Of a stretch of 64,000 nt of DNA, positions 27,533 to 37,738 are shown in pieces. Below the pieces are notes generated by a model. It was not told the DNA's origin, did no database searches, and saw nothing but the letters and a program-made list of their open reading frames with translations. This DNA comes from Ensifer sp. BR816 (GTDB taxonomy: Bacteria; Pseudomonadota; Alphaproteobacteria; Rhizobiales; Rhizobiaceae). The position numbers and the translations under genes are program-made. The stretch lies in contig NZ_KB905370.1 in NCBI RefSeq assembly GCF_000378985.1, forward strand, positions 1,455,830 to 1,519,829, given 5' to 3'. Position 1 is the first letter of the stretch, and the number at the start of each line of letters is the position of its first letter.

Positions 27533-29455
27533 ATGCGGAGGATGTCTCCACCACGCTCGAGTAATGCGTACTGGAAGGCGGCGACCGCACTCGCTCTTGC
27601 CGCGTCGACGGCGCTCGGGCCGATTTTCGCCGGCAAGGCGCATGCGATCAAAATCTTCGGCATGCGTTTTTTCGAGAGCGCCGAAGAGCAGGTGCAGGTT
27701 CTCGACCCCGTCAACTACACGCTTACATTCGAGCCAGGAACGGACGACGAGGAGCTGCGCGAGGCGCTCGAAAATTCTTCACAGCTCAATCAGGATCAGC
27801 AGAAGCCGGTCTCCGGCGACCTCGGCCTTTTGATCAAGGCGCGCGACGACCGGGAGCGGCTGCTGGCCGCGCTCTACGAAAAGGCGCGTTACGGCGGCAC
27901 CATCACGATCCTGATCAACGGCCAGGACATCGACAGCCTGCCGCCCGACCCCTCCTTCCCCGATGGCCAGGCGGTGCCGGTGACGGTGCGCGTCTCGCCG
28001 GGACCGGCCTTCACGCTCGATGCGATCAGGCTTGAGGGCGATGCCGCGGGGCTCGACCCGGCGACCTACGACCTCACGCGCGGCGCCCGTGCCGACTCGA
28101 CGCTGATCATCAAGGCGGGCGAGCAGATCGTCATCGACCTCAAGGAACAGAGCCGGCCGCTTGCCAAGATCACCGAGCGCAGCGTCGTCGCCGACCATGC
28201 GACCTCCACGGTCGACGTGACGATCAGGGCCGAATCCGGACCGGTCGCGCCGGTCGGCGCGCTCACGGTTACCGGCACCAAGACCGTCGATCCGAATTTC
28301 GTGCGCGACTATTCGCGCCTCAACCATGGCCGGCCCTATTCGCCGGAAAACATCCGCAAGGCTGCGGAGCGGCTCAGGACGCTGAACGTCTTCTCCAGCG
28401 TCACCATCGTCGAGGCCGATCAGCTTGCGTCGGATGGCACGATCCCGATGAACATCCAGGTGTCCGAGGGCAAGCACCGCTATTTCGGTTTCGGCGGCCA
28501 AGTGTCGACGACCGACGGCCTCGGCCTGCAGGGCTATTGGGGTCATCGCAATCTCTTCGGCCGCGCCGAATCGCTGAGGATCGAGGGCTCCGTCGACCGG
28601 ATCGGCGAAACCACGGATGTCGGCGGTCTCGACTATTCGGCCGGAATTCTCTTTGCCAAGCCCGGTGCCTTCGGCCCGGCGTCGACCTTCACGGCAAGCC
28701 TCAAGGCGGCAATCGCCGATCCGGATGCCTATAACGCCAAGACCATCACCGCCGCGGCCGGCGCCGGTTTCGAGCTTACGCCCGAGGATACCGTTTCTCT
28801 CGGAGCCGAGCTGGGCTGGGCGGACATCGACGACGCCTTCGGCTCGAATTCCTACCTGACCGCCGCGATCCCGCTCGAATATGTCCGCGACACCCGCGAC
28901 GACAAGCTGAACCCGACCGAAGGCTATCGGGCGATGATCAATGCGAAGCCGAGCTACGAGATCGAGGGCCAGACTTTCTTCAGCTCCTTCGAGACCTCCG
29001 CCTCCGCCTATTACGCACCGGGTAGCGAAAATCGCTTCGTGCTTGCCGGCAAGCTCGGCGCCGGCGTTTTGGTCGGCGGCGACGAACTTTCCGACATTCC
29101 GGCAACCCGGCGCTTCTTCCTCGGCGGCGGCGGCTCGGTGCGCGGCTATTCCTTCCAGGAGATCAGCCCGCGCAATGCCGACAACGAGGAGACCGGCGGC
29201 CGCTCCTATGTGAACGGCTCGCTGGAGGTCCGGATTGCGGTCACCGATACGATCGGGGTTGTACCCTTCATCGACGCCGGCAGCGTTTCGGCGAGCACGA
29301 CGCCCGATTTTTCCGACATTCGCGCCGGCGCCGGCATCGGCCTGCGCTATGCGACGCCCTTCGGGCCCATCCGTCTCGATTTCGCAGTGCCGCTCAACAA
29401 ATATCCGGACGGCACCGATTACGGCATCTACGCAGGCATCGGCCAATCCTTCTGA
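27533..29455 (+). CDS. tamA: Translocation and assembly module outer-membrane protein TamA
   Basis: 640 aa Omp85-family protein. Signal peptide (ALALAASTALGPIFAGKAHA), three POTRA domains in residues ~60-330 (e.g. PGPAFTLDAIRLEGD, GPVAPVGALTVTGTKTVDP then SPENIRKAAERLRTLNVFSSV), and a C-terminal 16-strand barrel including the Omp85 hallmark FFLGGGGSVRGYSFQ. The C terminus is YGIYAGIGQSF with final Phe. With TamB it helps insert or transport outer-membrane components. ATG 27542 is an alternative start. tamB follows 193 bp downstream, separated by a RIME copy. Confidence 0.9.
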   Translation: MRRMSPPRSSNAYWKAATALALAASTALGPIFAGKAHAIKIFGMRFFESAEEQVQVLDPVNYTLTFEPGTDDEELREALENSSQLNQDQQKPVSGDLGLLIKARDDRERLLAALYEKARYGGTITILINGQDIDSLPPDPSFPDGQAVPVTVRVSPGPAFTLDAIRLEGDAAGLDPATYDLTRGARADSTLIIKAGEQIVIDLKEQSRPLAKITERSVVADHATSTVDVTIRAESGPVAPVGALTVTGTKTVDPNFVRDYSRLNHGRPYSPENIRKAAERLRTLNVFSSVTIVEADQLASDGTIPMNIQVSEGKHRYFGFGGQVSTTDGLGLQGYWGHRNLFGRAESLRIEGSVDRIGETTDVGGLDYSAGILFAKPGAFGPASTFTASLKAAIADPDAYNAKTITAAAGAGFELTPEDTVSLGAELGWADIDDAFGSNSYLTAAIPLEYVRDTRDDKLNPTEGYRAMINAKPSYEIEGQTFFSSFETSASAYYAPGSENRFVLAGKLGAGVLVGGDELSDIPATRRFFLGGGGSVRGYSFQEISPRNADNEETGGRSYVNGSLEVRIAVTDTIGVVPFIDAGSVSASTTPDFSDIRAGAGIGLRYATPFGPIRLDFAVPLNKYPDGTDYGIYAGIGQSF

Positions 29456-29487
29456 TGCGCGCGGACAAGCCGTGATAGGATAGGCCA

Positions 29488-29588
29488 CTGCATGATTCCT
29501 GAGATCCGAATCGGGTTAGGGACAAAATCATGCAGCAATTGAAAGTGCCGCAGCGACCTTGCGCGTCTGGTTGGACGCGTCGCTGTAG
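29488..29588 (+). repeat. RIME-like intergenic palindromic repeat, copy C
   Basis: CTGCATGATTCCTGAGATCC ... GGGACAAAATCATGCAG, then GCAGCGACCTTGCGCGTCT ... GACGCGTCGCTG. It aligns in order with the copies at 13205 and 14116. It lies between tamA and tamB, 32 bp after the tamA stop, so it is probably transcribed within the tam operon. Confidence 0.72.
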
Positions 29589-29648
29589 GCGCAATGCGCT
29601 TGCGCCCTGCCGATTCCAGAGCGGCGTAACATGGTCTATGGATAGGAC

Positions 29649-32600
29649 ATGAATCAGGTTATCGGCACATTTCGATCAGCGCTGCGCTACTTTTTCGCCT
29701 TTCTCGGCGTCACTGTGGTCGCGTTGCTTCTCCTCGTCGCCTTTCTCGGCTTCACCGTGCCCGGCGCACGCGTCGTCGCCTGGGCGATCGAAAAATATGC
29801 GGCAACCCCCGATCAGATCGTCCGCATTTCCGATCCCGGCGCGCTGCTCACCGGCGACTTCACGGCTGGAACAGTGACGCTTTTCGACGGCGAGGGAATC
29901 TATGCGGAGGTCCGCGACCTCTCGGTGAATTGGTCGCCGGCCGAGCTTCTGTCGATGCGCTTCGATGCAAGCAGCATCTCGGCGGCTGCCGTCCGCCTCG
30001 AACGGCTGCCGATCCCCTCCACCGAAACGAAAGTAGTGCGACGGACACTCGCCTTGCCGGTCGACGTGAAGATCGATGCCCTCGATCTCAAGGAGATCGT
30101 CATCGGCAAGGCGATCGCCGGCAAGGACCAGTTCCTGACCGCGAAAGGCAAGGTCGACGCCACCAGTTCGAGCATTGCGCTCGCGATCGATGCCGCCGAG
30201 CGCGACCGGCCGGAAGCACGCGCCATCGCCGATCTCGTCTTCAATCCGGCCGGAAACGCGCTGAGGCTCGAGGCCGAAATCTCCGAGCCGAAGGGCGGGC
30301 TGCTCGCCACGCTGCTGCGGCTGCCGGGAGGGCCCGCAGTCGATATCCAGGTGACCGGACAGGGACCTCTCTCCGACTGGACGGGCTCCGGCACCGCATC
30401 GCTCGATGGCAGCGAGCTTCTACGGCTGGAAGGCCGCCACGTGCTGGCGGCCGACGGCATGCACAACCTCACAGTCTCCGGCGGCGGGGCTTTCGCCCAG
30501 CTGATGCCGGCCGCTTTCAGGCCGCTTTTTGAGGGATCGACCAGCATCGACCTGACCGCCGCCTTCGACGGGAAGAGCAAGGTCCGGATCGAAGCGGGCA
30601 AGCTCGCGACCGGCGCCTTGACGCTGAACGCCTCGGGAACCGTCGACAGCCGCGGCGAGAACAACCTTCAGGCAAGCGTAGCCGGCACCGGCGGACCGTT
30701 CGATTTCCGCTGGCCGCTGAAGGATGGCGAACTGCAGGCACGGATCAATACGGCAAACCTGTCGCTGATCGGCGAGGGACAATCGGCGATCCTCGACGTC
30801 GCCGCCGACGTCGTCTCGCTCGGGCTCCCGCAGGGCAATCTCGGCGCCATCCGGCTCGCAGCGCAAAGCGACGCCTTCAACCTCGAAACGCAGGCGGGAT
30901 CGCTGAAGGCGACCGTGGAGATCGGCGAGGCCCGGTTCGCAAACGCGGATCTCAATCGGGCGCTACAGGCGCCGATGAAGCTCGCCGGCACGATCGCGAT
31001 CGCGCCGGATGCCATTCGGTTCGATCCGCTGACGCTTGAGAGCCCCGGCATCGGCGGCTCCGTCACCGGCGGCCTCGATCGCGCCGACTCGACGCTCGAG
31101 GCGGCCTTCAAGCTCTTCGCCGTTCCGGCGGTTCTGCCGCCGGCGCTCGCCGAAAAATTCGAGAAGACGATCGCCGTCTCCGGCAATCTGGTCACCGAAG
31201 AGGACGGCAGCGTCCAGCTGAGCGGCCTCGAGATCAAATCCGAAGCGGTCGAAGCCTCCGGCTCGCTCACGCTATCGGGCCAGACATTGACCGCCGATAT
31301 CAAGGGCACGCTTCCGGAGCTTGGCCGCTTTCTGCCGGACGCGAAGGGCAGCGCGGATTTCCAGGCGGCCGCATCCGGTCCGCTGAGCAAGCTCGGCGTC
31401 AAGGCGGAGATCACGTCGAGCGGCACAACGCTTGCCGGACGTAACTTGAGTGAACTCACGATCAACGCCGATGCGACGGCGACGCCCGGCAGTCCCGAAG
31501 CGAAGCTTACCGCCACTGGCACGCTCGACGGCCAGCCGATCGACATTCGCGCCGACGTCGTCTCGAAGGACGGTCTTACGTCCATTCCGACCCTGGAAGC
31601 GAAAATCGGCGACAACAGCTTGACCGGTGCGATTGACCTGACGGCCGATTTCAAGCCGAACGGCAAGCTCGACTTCACCCTGCCCGATCTTGGCCTGCTC
31701 GCCGCCATGGCCGGCCAGCAGGCCTCCGGCGACCTCGCCGGTTCGGCGGCGCTCGAGACCGTCAATGGCGTTACTTCGGTGGCGCTCAAGGCCAATGGCA
31801 ACAGCGTAGAGCGCGGCGCGCTGACGATCGCCAAGCCGGCGATCGATCTCGGCATCGCCGATATTGCCAGGCTGGCCATCAAGGGCAGTGTCAGCGCGGA
31901 GAGCATTGCGCAGGGTGAAAACCGGGTTGCGGACCTCAACCTCGCCTTCGAACAGCAGGGCGGCCGCACCGGCTTTTCGGCCGAGGGCCTCTATGACGGC
32001 GCACCGCTCAGGGCTTCGGGCGAGCTGACGAGCGATGCCGGCCGCACCGAAATCCGCCTCGCCTCCGCCTCGGCGGCGCCGCGGCGCTTGCCGCTGCAGC
32101 TCGCAGCGCCGACCATGATCGCGATCGAAAACGGCGTAGCGCAGCTCGACGGCCTCACCATCCAGGCATCGACGGGTACCGTTGCCGTCTCCGGGACAGC
32201 CGGCGACAAGCTCGACCTCAGGGCGAATCTCGACGACTTGCCCGCCGTGCTCATCAACACTTTCGCGCCGACACTCGGCGCCGAAGGCACCATTGCCGGC
32301 ACCGTCGATATGGACGGCGAAGCGCAGGCGCCGGTGATCGCTTATGACCTCGCCTGGAGCGGCGCCTCGATGTCCTCGCTCAGATCCGGCGGTCTTGCCC
32401 CGCAGGACCTCACCGCCAAGGGCACGGTCACCGTCACGGAGGCGACGATCAGCTTCGACCCGACGGTGATCGAGAGCCCCGGCTTCCGCGGCAATATCAC
32501 CGGCAGTCTCGCCCGCGCCGAAAAAGCGGCAACGGCAAGCTTCGAAGTGCATGCCGAGCCAAGCTTCCTGCCGGGCGGGCTGGCTGCGAGATTCGACACG

Positions 32601-35267
32601 CCGGTGACCGTCTCGGGCAAGGTCGAGACCGGTGCCGATGGCAGCGTCAAGCTGAGCGCCTTCGACGTACAGTCCGGCACCGTCAACGCCAATGGCTCGG
32701 CGACGGTTGCGGCAGGTCAGCTGACGGCCGATGTCGAGGGCACGTTGCCCGATCTCGGCAAGCTGCTCGCCGATGCTGAAGGCAAGGCCGGCTTCAACGC
32801 CGACATTTCCGGCCCGTTTGATGCGCTCGCCATCAAGGGAGAGCTGACGTCGAGCGGCGCAAGGCTTGCCGGCCGGTCGCTGAGCGACCTGACGGTCACC
32901 GCGGACGCGACGGTCAAACCGGGGAGCCCGCAGGCAAAACTCACCGCAACCGGCGCCCTCGACGGCCAGCCGATCGACGTCAGGGCCGAAGTGGTATCGG
33001 CGGAAGGCCTCACATCCATTCCGACGCTCGAGGCCAAGATCGGCGACAATCGCGTCACCGGCGCGATCGAGCTGACGGCGGATTTCAAGCCGAACGGCAC
33101 CATCGACTTCAGCCTTCCCGATCTCGGCCTGGTCGCCGCCATGGCCGGCCAGAAGGCATCCGGCGATCTTTCGGGGTCGGCGGCAATCGCGACTGCGAAC
33201 GGCGTCACCTCCGTGTCGGTCAAGGCAAGCGGCAGCAACATCAAGCGCGACGCGCTGACGGTCACCAGGCCCGTGGCCGATATCCGCATCGCCGATATCG
33301 CCGCGCTGGCGATCCGCGGAACCGTCAGGGCCGAGAGCGTCGCCCAGGGGCAGAACCGCGTCTCCGCTTTCGAACTGGCCTTCGACCAGCAGGGCGGCAG
33401 GACGGGTTTTGATCTCGGCGGCCAGTATGACGGGGCGCCGCTCTCGGCCAAGGGCGATCTGGCAAGCGCCGACGGCCGTACCGAAATCCGCCTCGCCTCG
33501 TTTTCGGCGGCGCCGCGGCGATTGCCGCTGAGGCTCGCCAAGCCGACCGTCGTCGCCATCGAGAACGGCACCGTCCGCCTCGGCGACCTCACCATCCAGG
33601 CGTCGAGGGGCACGATCGCCGTCGCCGGAACCGCCGGCGCGAGGCTCGACATTTCCGCGAAGCTCAATGCTCTGCCCGCCGCGCTGATCAACACTTTCGC
33701 GGCGACGCTCGGCGCCGAAGGGACGATCGACGGAACGGTCGAGATCAGCGGCACCGCCGCGGCACCCGCCGTCAATTATGATCTCAGATGGAGCGGCGCT
33801 TCGGTGGCGGCCGCGCGCGGCGCCGGCGTATCGGGGCTCCAAATCGCTGCGAAAGGGCGCTTTGCCGACAACCGCGTCACGCTCGACGCGACCGTCTCGG
33901 GGCCGGGTGGCCTTTCCTTCCGAGGCGGCGGCCATATCGATATTGCCGGCAGCATGCCGATGTCCATGAAGTTCGCCGGTGATGTCCCCTTCGCGTTGCT
34001 TGCCGCCACCATGGCAGAGCAGGGATTCACCCTCACCGGCTCGGCCAAGGTCGATCTTTCCCTTTCCGGGCCGGCCCGCGCGCCGCAGATCACCGGCACC
34101 GTGTCGACGGCCGGCGGCCGGCTCGTCGATGTCCGGCGCAATCTCGCGCTCAATGACCTTGCGGCAAATGTCACGCTCGACGGCAGACAGGCGACGATCA
34201 CCAGGCTTTCCGGCAACCTCGCCAGCGGCGGGTCGATCGAGGCGAGCGGCACGATTGGCATTGCGGCCGGTTCCAATTTCCCGGCCGACCTCAGAATCCG
34301 CCTCAGCAACGCCACCTATGTCGACGGCACGCTCTTCACCGCCAATCTTGCCGGCGACCTGACACTCAAGGGTCCGCTCGTCGCCACACCGACGCTTGGT
34401 GGCCAGCTAACGATCCGCAGGGCAGCCATTACCGTGCCGGAAAGGCTGCCGACGTCACTCTCGGCGATCGACATCCAGCACAGGAACGCGCCGGCCGGCG
34501 TGCGGCAGATGGCGCGGGACGTGCGCAGGGATACGTCCGGCGGCGGCTCCGGCGTCAACGGCGGCGGCGTCATCGCCTTCGATCTCGCGGTCCGTTCGCC
34601 GGGACAGTTCTTCGTGCGCGGCCGTGGCATCGATGCCGAACTCGGCGGCGACCTGACGATCCGCGGCACCGCTGTCCGGCCGATCGTCTCCGGCGATTTC
34701 GACATGCGGCGCGGCCGGCTCGAAATTCTCGGCAAGCGGTTGACCTTCACGGACGGTCATATCGGCTTCGGCGGCGACCTCGTACCGACGCTCGACCTCG
34801 ACGCCACCTCGAGCGCCGGTTCGACCACCATCACCGTCAACATCGCCGGGCCCGCCAACAACCCGACGGTGACCTTCTCCTCCTCGCCGGCACTGCCGCA
34901 GGACGAGATCCTGGCGCAGCTGATCTTCAACCGGTCGCTCAACAACCTGTCGGCATTCCAGATCGCCCAGCTCGCCTCGGCCGTCAGCCAGCTTGCCGGC
35001 GGCGGCTCGACCTCGCTGCTCGACGGCCTGCGCAACAAGCTCGGCGTTGACGACCTCGACATCACTACCGACGAGAGCGGCGGTGCCCAGGTGCGGGCCG
35101 GCAAATATTTGAACGACCGGACCTATCTCGAGCTGCAGCAAGGCTCGGATTCGGCCTCCAGCAAGGCGATCATCAATCTCGACATCGGCCGCGGCGTGAA
35201 GCTGAAGGGCGAGGCAGCCGGCGACGGCGCGGCAGCCGGCGGTATCTTTTTCGAGAGAGAGTATTAG
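29649..35267 (+). CDS. tamB: Translocation and assembly module protein TamB
   Basis: 1872 aa inner-membrane-anchored periplasm-spanning protein. One N-terminal membrane helix (residues ~13-40), then a very long beta-rich AsmA-like region, and the conserved C-terminal TamB/DUF490 domain (~1500-1872) ending KGEAAGDGAAAGGIFFEREY. Two consecutive ~478-residue blocks (about 441-918 and 919-1396) are clear duplicates: for example LTATGTLDGQPIDIRADVVS and LTATGALDGQPIDVRAEVVS, or ALINTFAATLGAEGTIDGTV against VLINTFAPTLGAEGTIAGTV. E. coli TamB is ~1260 aa, so the duplication accounts for most of the extra length. Acts with TamA in outer-membrane assembly or lipid transport. Confidence 0.92.
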   Translation: MNQVIGTFRSALRYFFAFLGVTVVALLLLVAFLGFTVPGARVVAWAIEKYAATPDQIVRISDPGALLTGDFTAGTVTLFDGEGIYAEVRDLSVNWSPAELLSMRFDASSISAAAVRLERLPIPSTETKVVRRTLALPVDVKIDALDLKEIVIGKAIAGKDQFLTAKGKVDATSSSIALAIDAAERDRPEARAIADLVFNPAGNALRLEAEISEPKGGLLATLLRLPGGPAVDIQVTGQGPLSDWTGSGTASLDGSELLRLEGRHVLAADGMHNLTVSGGGAFAQLMPAAFRPLFEGSTSIDLTAAFDGKSKVRIEAGKLATGALTLNASGTVDSRGENNLQASVAGTGGPFDFRWPLKDGELQARINTANLSLIGEGQSAILDVAADVVSLGLPQGNLGAIRLAAQSDAFNLETQAGSLKATVEIGEARFANADLNRALQAPMKLAGTIAIAPDAIRFDPLTLESPGIGGSVTGGLDRADSTLEAAFKLFAVPAVLPPALAEKFEKTIAVSGNLVTEEDGSVQLSGLEIKSEAVEASGSLTLSGQTLTADIKGTLPELGRFLPDAKGSADFQAAASGPLSKLGVKAEITSSGTTLAGRNLSELTINADATATPGSPEAKLTATGTLDGQPIDIRADVVSKDGLTSIPTLEAKIGDNSLTGAIDLTADFKPNGKLDFTLPDLGLLAAMAGQQASGDLAGSAALETVNGVTSVALKANGNSVERGALTIAKPAIDLGIADIARLAIKGSVSAESIAQGENRVADLNLAFEQQGGRTGFSAEGLYDGAPLRASGELTSDAGRTEIRLASASAAPRRLPLQLAAPTMIAIENGVAQLDGLTIQASTGTVAVSGTAGDKLDLRANLDDLPAVLINTFAPTLGAEGTIAGTVDMDGEAQAPVIAYDLAWSGASMSSLRSGGLAPQDLTAKGTVTVTEATISFDPTVIESPGFRGNITGSLARAEKAATASFEVHAEPSFLPGGLAARFDTPVTVSGKVETGADGSVKLSAFDVQSGTVNANGSATVAAGQLTADVEGTLPDLGKLLADAEGKAGFNADISGPFDALAIKGELTSSGARLAGRSLSDLTVTADATVKPGSPQAKLTATGALDGQPIDVRAEVVSAEGLTSIPTLEAKIGDNRVTGAIELTADFKPNGTIDFSLPDLGLVAAMAGQKASGDLSGSAAIATANGVTSVSVKASGSNIKRDALTVTRPVADIRIADIAALAIRGTVRAESVAQGQNRVSAFELAFDQQGGRTGFDLGGQYDGAPLSAKGDLASADGRTEIRLASFSAAPRRLPLRLAKPTVVAIENGTVRLGDLTIQASRGTIAVAGTAGARLDISAKLNALPAALINTFAATLGAEGTIDGTVEISGTAAAPAVNYDLRWSGASVAAARGAGVSGLQIAAKGRFADNRVTLDATVSGPGGLSFRGGGHIDIAGSMPMSMKFAGDVPFALLAATMAEQGFTLTGSAKVDLSLSGPARAPQITGTVSTAGGRLVDVRRNLALNDLAANVTLDGRQATITRLSGNLASGGSIEASGTIGIAAGSNFPADLRIRLSNATYVDGTLFTANLAGDLTLKGPLVATPTLGGQLTIRRAAITVPERLPTSLSAIDIQHRNAPAGVRQMARDVRRDTSGGGSGVNGGGVIAFDLAVRSPGQFFVRGRGIDAELGGDLTIRGTAVRPIVSGDFDMRRGRLEILGKRLTFTDGHIGFGGDLVPTLDLDATSSAGSTTITVNIAGPANNPTVTFSSSPALPQDEILAQLIFNRSLNNLSAFQIAQLASAVSQLAGGGSTSLLDGLRNKLGVDDLDITTDESGGAQVRAGKYLNDRTYLELQQGSDSASSKAIINLDIGRGVKLKGEAAGDGAAAGGIFFEREY

Positions 35268-35356
35268 GCGCGGCTAGCTCAGAGACGCTACTCGCGCAAA
35301 TTCCAGTGGCGCACCAAGGATGCCCAATCGGGTGTCCACGGGCCGCGCCGATGAGG

Positions 35357-35785
35357 TCAATCCTTGCGCTTGCGGCAATAGAGCTCCAGCCGGTGGCGCA
35401 CCAGGTCGTAGCCGAGCTCGGCGGCGATTTCCGCCTGCAGCTGTTCGATCTTGTCGGAGCGGAATTCGATGACGGCGCCGGTATCGATATCGATCAGATG
35501 ATCGTGATGCGGCGCATCGGCCGTCTCGAAGCGGGCGGTGGCATTCTCGAAGGCGTGTCGCTGCACGACCCCCTGCTGCTCCAGCGCCGACAGGGTGCGG
35601 TAGACGGTCGAGAGCGACACGGTCGCATCGATTTCCTTGGCGCGCCGGTGCAGTTCGCTCGCGTCCGGATGGTCTTCGGCCTCGGCGAGAATCTTCAGAA
35701 TCGCAGCCCGTTGACGGGTCACGCGCACGCCCCCTTCACGAAGAAGGCCTTCCAGTTCCGTGATCCGATTCTTGCTTTGTCTCAT
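35357..35785 (-). CDS. mur: Mur-type manganese-responsive regulator (Fur family)
   Basis: 142 aa. Fur-family winged helix (VRVTRQRAAILKILAEAEDH, SLSTVYRTLSALEQQGVV) and dimerisation domain with HHDHLIDIDTGAVIEF. Canonical Fur has CxxC (LICLDCG) in that place; here both cysteines are Asp/Thr, as in rhizobial Mur. Divergent from sitABCD, 124 bp apart, with overlapping TGCA inverted repeats in between, so it most likely represses Mn2+ uptake when Mn is ample. Start ATG 35785 gives the family length; an upstream frame to 35851 runs into the operator. Confidence 0.85.
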   Translation of the reverse strand: MRQSKNRITELEGLLREGGVRVTRQRAAILKILAEAEDHPDASELHRRAKEIDATVSLSTVYRTLSALEQQGVVQRHAFENATARFETADAPHHDHLIDIDTGAVIEFRSDKIEQLQAEIAAELGYDLVRHRLELYCRKRKD

Positions 35786-35829
35786 GCGGGCGACACTAGC
35801 CAAGGGCAAACCTTTTGGGAATAGCCAGT

Positions 35830-35862
35830 TGCAAATGGTTCTCATGTGCATTGACTTATGCA
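35830..35862. promoter_or_regulatory. Mur-responsive operator overlapping the sit promoter
   Basis: Two overlapping inverted repeats share one arm: TGCAAAT-N7-ATGTGCA (35830-35850, six of seven arm positions symmetric) and TGCAT-N6-ATGCA (35847-35862, perfect). TTGACT at 35851-35856 could be the -35 element with TACCCA 17 bp downstream. TGCA-type repeats are known Mur-binding sites upstream of sit genes in rhizobia; assignment here is by position and sequence. Confidence 0.65.
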
Positions 35863-35909
35863 GGCCATTCGCCTACCCATAGCGCCGGTTCAGGATTGAG
35901 GAGCGATGG

Positions 35910-36812
35910 ATGATCGATCGGACACGGCGCATGATACTGACGGCAGCAACGGCAGTGGCTGTCCTTTCCCTCCTGCCCGCAGCAGCAGCAGCGGAGAAAT
36001 TCAAGGCGGTCACGACCTTCACGGTCATTGCCGACATGGCGCAGAACGTCGCGGGTGACGCGGCGATCGTCGAATCGATCACCAAGCCGGGCGCCGAGAT
36101 CCACAATTACCAGCCGACGCCGCGTGACATCCTCAAGGCGCATGACGCCCAGCTCATCCTCTGGAACGGCCTCAACCTCGAGCTCTGGTTCGAAAAATTC
36201 TTTCAGAACTTCGACGAGATACCCGGCGTCGTCGTCTCGGAGGGCGTCGAGCCGATGGGCATTGCCGAAGGCCCCTATACCGGCAAGCCGAACCCGCATG
36301 CCTGGATGTCGCCGTCGGCGGCGATGATCTATGTCGACAATATCCGCGACGCCTTCGTGAAGTTCGACCCGGCGAATGCCGAGACCTACAAGGCGAATGC
36401 CGAGGCCTACAAGAAGAAGATCGAAGCGACCATCGCACCGATCAAGGCAGAGCTCGAGAAGATCCCGGCGGAAAAGCGGTGGCTGGTTTCGAGCGAAGGC
36501 GCTTTCAGCTATCTCACCCGCGATTTCGGCCTGAAGGAGCTCTATCTCTGGCCGATCAATGCCGACCAGCAGGGCACGCCGCAGCAGGTGCGCAAGGTAA
36601 TCGACGCGGTCAGGGCCAATCATATTCCGGTGGTCTTCTCCGAGAGCACCATTTCGCCCGATCCGGCACAGCAGGTGGCGCGCGAGACGGGTGCCAAATA
36701 TGGCGGCGTGCTCTATGTGGATTCCCTGAGCGAGGCCGACGGACCGGTCCCGACCTATATCGATCTCCTGCGCGTGACGTCCGAAACGATCGCGAAAGGT
36801 CTTTCGCAATGA
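35910..36812 (+). CDS. sitA: Manganese ABC transporter substrate-binding protein
   Basis: 300 aa cluster-9 metal-binding protein. Signal peptide to about residue 28 ([12 protein letters not shown]). Metal ligands of the family are present: His in [12 protein letters not shown], His in [10 protein letters not shown], Glu in FSESTISPD and Asp in [19 protein letters not shown] lies five bases before ATG 35910; another ATG at 35906 is out of frame. First gene of sitABCD, controlled through the Mur-type operator. Confidence 0.92.
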   Translation: MIDRTRRMILTAATAVAVLSLLPAAAAAEKFKAVTTFTVIADMAQNVAGDAAIVESITKPGAEIHNYQPTPRDILKAHDAQLILWNGLNLELWFEKFFQNFDEIPGVVVSEGVEPMGIAEGPYTGKPNPHAWMSPSAAMIYVDNIRDAFVKFDPANAETYKANAEAYKKKIEATIAPIKAELEKIPAEKRWLVSSEGAFSYLTRDFGLKELYLWPINADQQGTPQQVRKVIDAVRANHIPVVFSESTISPDPAQQVARETGAKYGGVLYVDSLSEADGPVPTYIDLLRVTSETIAKGLSQ

Positions 36813-37738
36813 ACCTTCAGGTAAAGGCCCGGCCGACGCCGCGCCCGAGTCCCCAGGACGAGGGCAGCGGCATCCGCGTCCGCAACGCCACCGTCACCTA
36901 TCGCAACGGCCATCGCGCTCTGCATGACGCGTCCTTCGAAATACCGACCGGCACGATCGCCGCGCTGGTCGGGGTCAACGGCAGCGGCAAGTCGACCCTG
37001 TTCAAGGCGATCATGGGCTTCGTCCGGCTGGCCAAGGGCGATATCTCGATCCTCGGCCTCGACGTGCCGCAGGCGCTGAAGAAGAACCTCGTCGCCTATG
37101 TGCCGCAGGCCGAGGAGGTCGACTGGAATTTTCCGGTCCTCGTCGAGGACGTGGTGATGATGGGCCGCTACGGCCACATGAACATGCTGCGCATGCCGAA
37201 ACGGGCCGACCACGAGGCGGTCGAGGCAGCGCTGGCGCGGGTCGGCATGAGCGATTTCCGCAGACGCCAGATCGGCGAGCTTTCCGGCGGCCAGAAGAAG
37301 CGCGTCTTCCTTGCCCGCGCGCTCGCCCAGGATGGCCGCGTCATCCTGCTCGACGAACCCTTCACGGGTGTCGACGTGAAGACCGAGGACGCGATCATCC
37401 GCCTGCTCCTGGCGCTTCGCGACGAGGGACGCGTGATGCTCGTCTCCACCCACAATCTCGGCAGCGTCCCGGAATTCTGCGACCGGACCGTGCTCCTGAA
37501 GAACACCGTGCTCGCCTACGGCCTGACCGAGACCACCTTTACCCGCGACAATCTCGAACTCGCCTTCGGCGGCGTGCTGCGCCATTTCGTGCTCGGCGGC
37601 GAAAGCCTGCATGAGGATGCCGATCCACGACAGCTGGCGGTCATTACGGACGACGAGCGTCCGCTTGTCATGTATGGCGCGACCGGGAAGATGGTGACGC
37701 AACCGGCGAGACCCGAGACGGAGACAGACAGCGAATGA
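36809..37738 (+). CDS. sitB: Manganese ABC transporter ATPase
   Basis: 309 aa. Walker [10 protein letters not shown] near residue 55, signature LSGGQKKRV near 157, Walker B VILLDEPF near 176 and switch His in STHNL. The start ATG overlaps the sitA stop (ATGA), so translation is coupled. A ~50-residue C-terminal extension ([20 protein letters not shown] ...) is longer than in many homologues. Confidence 0.92.
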   Translation: MNLQVKARPTPRPSPQDEGSGIRVRNATVTYRNGHRALHDASFEIPTGTIAALVGVNGSGKSTLFKAIMGFVRLAKGDISILGLDVPQALKKNLVAYVPQAEEVDWNFPVLVEDVVMMGRYGHMNMLRMPKRADHEAVEAALARVGMSDFRRRQIGELSGGQKKRVFLARALAQDGRVILLDEPFTGVDVKTEDAIIRLLLALRDEGRVMLVSTHNLGSVPEFCDRTVLLKNTVLAYGLTETTFTRDNLELAFGGVLRHFVLGGESLHEDADPRQLAVITDDERPLVMYGATGKMVTQPARPETETDSE

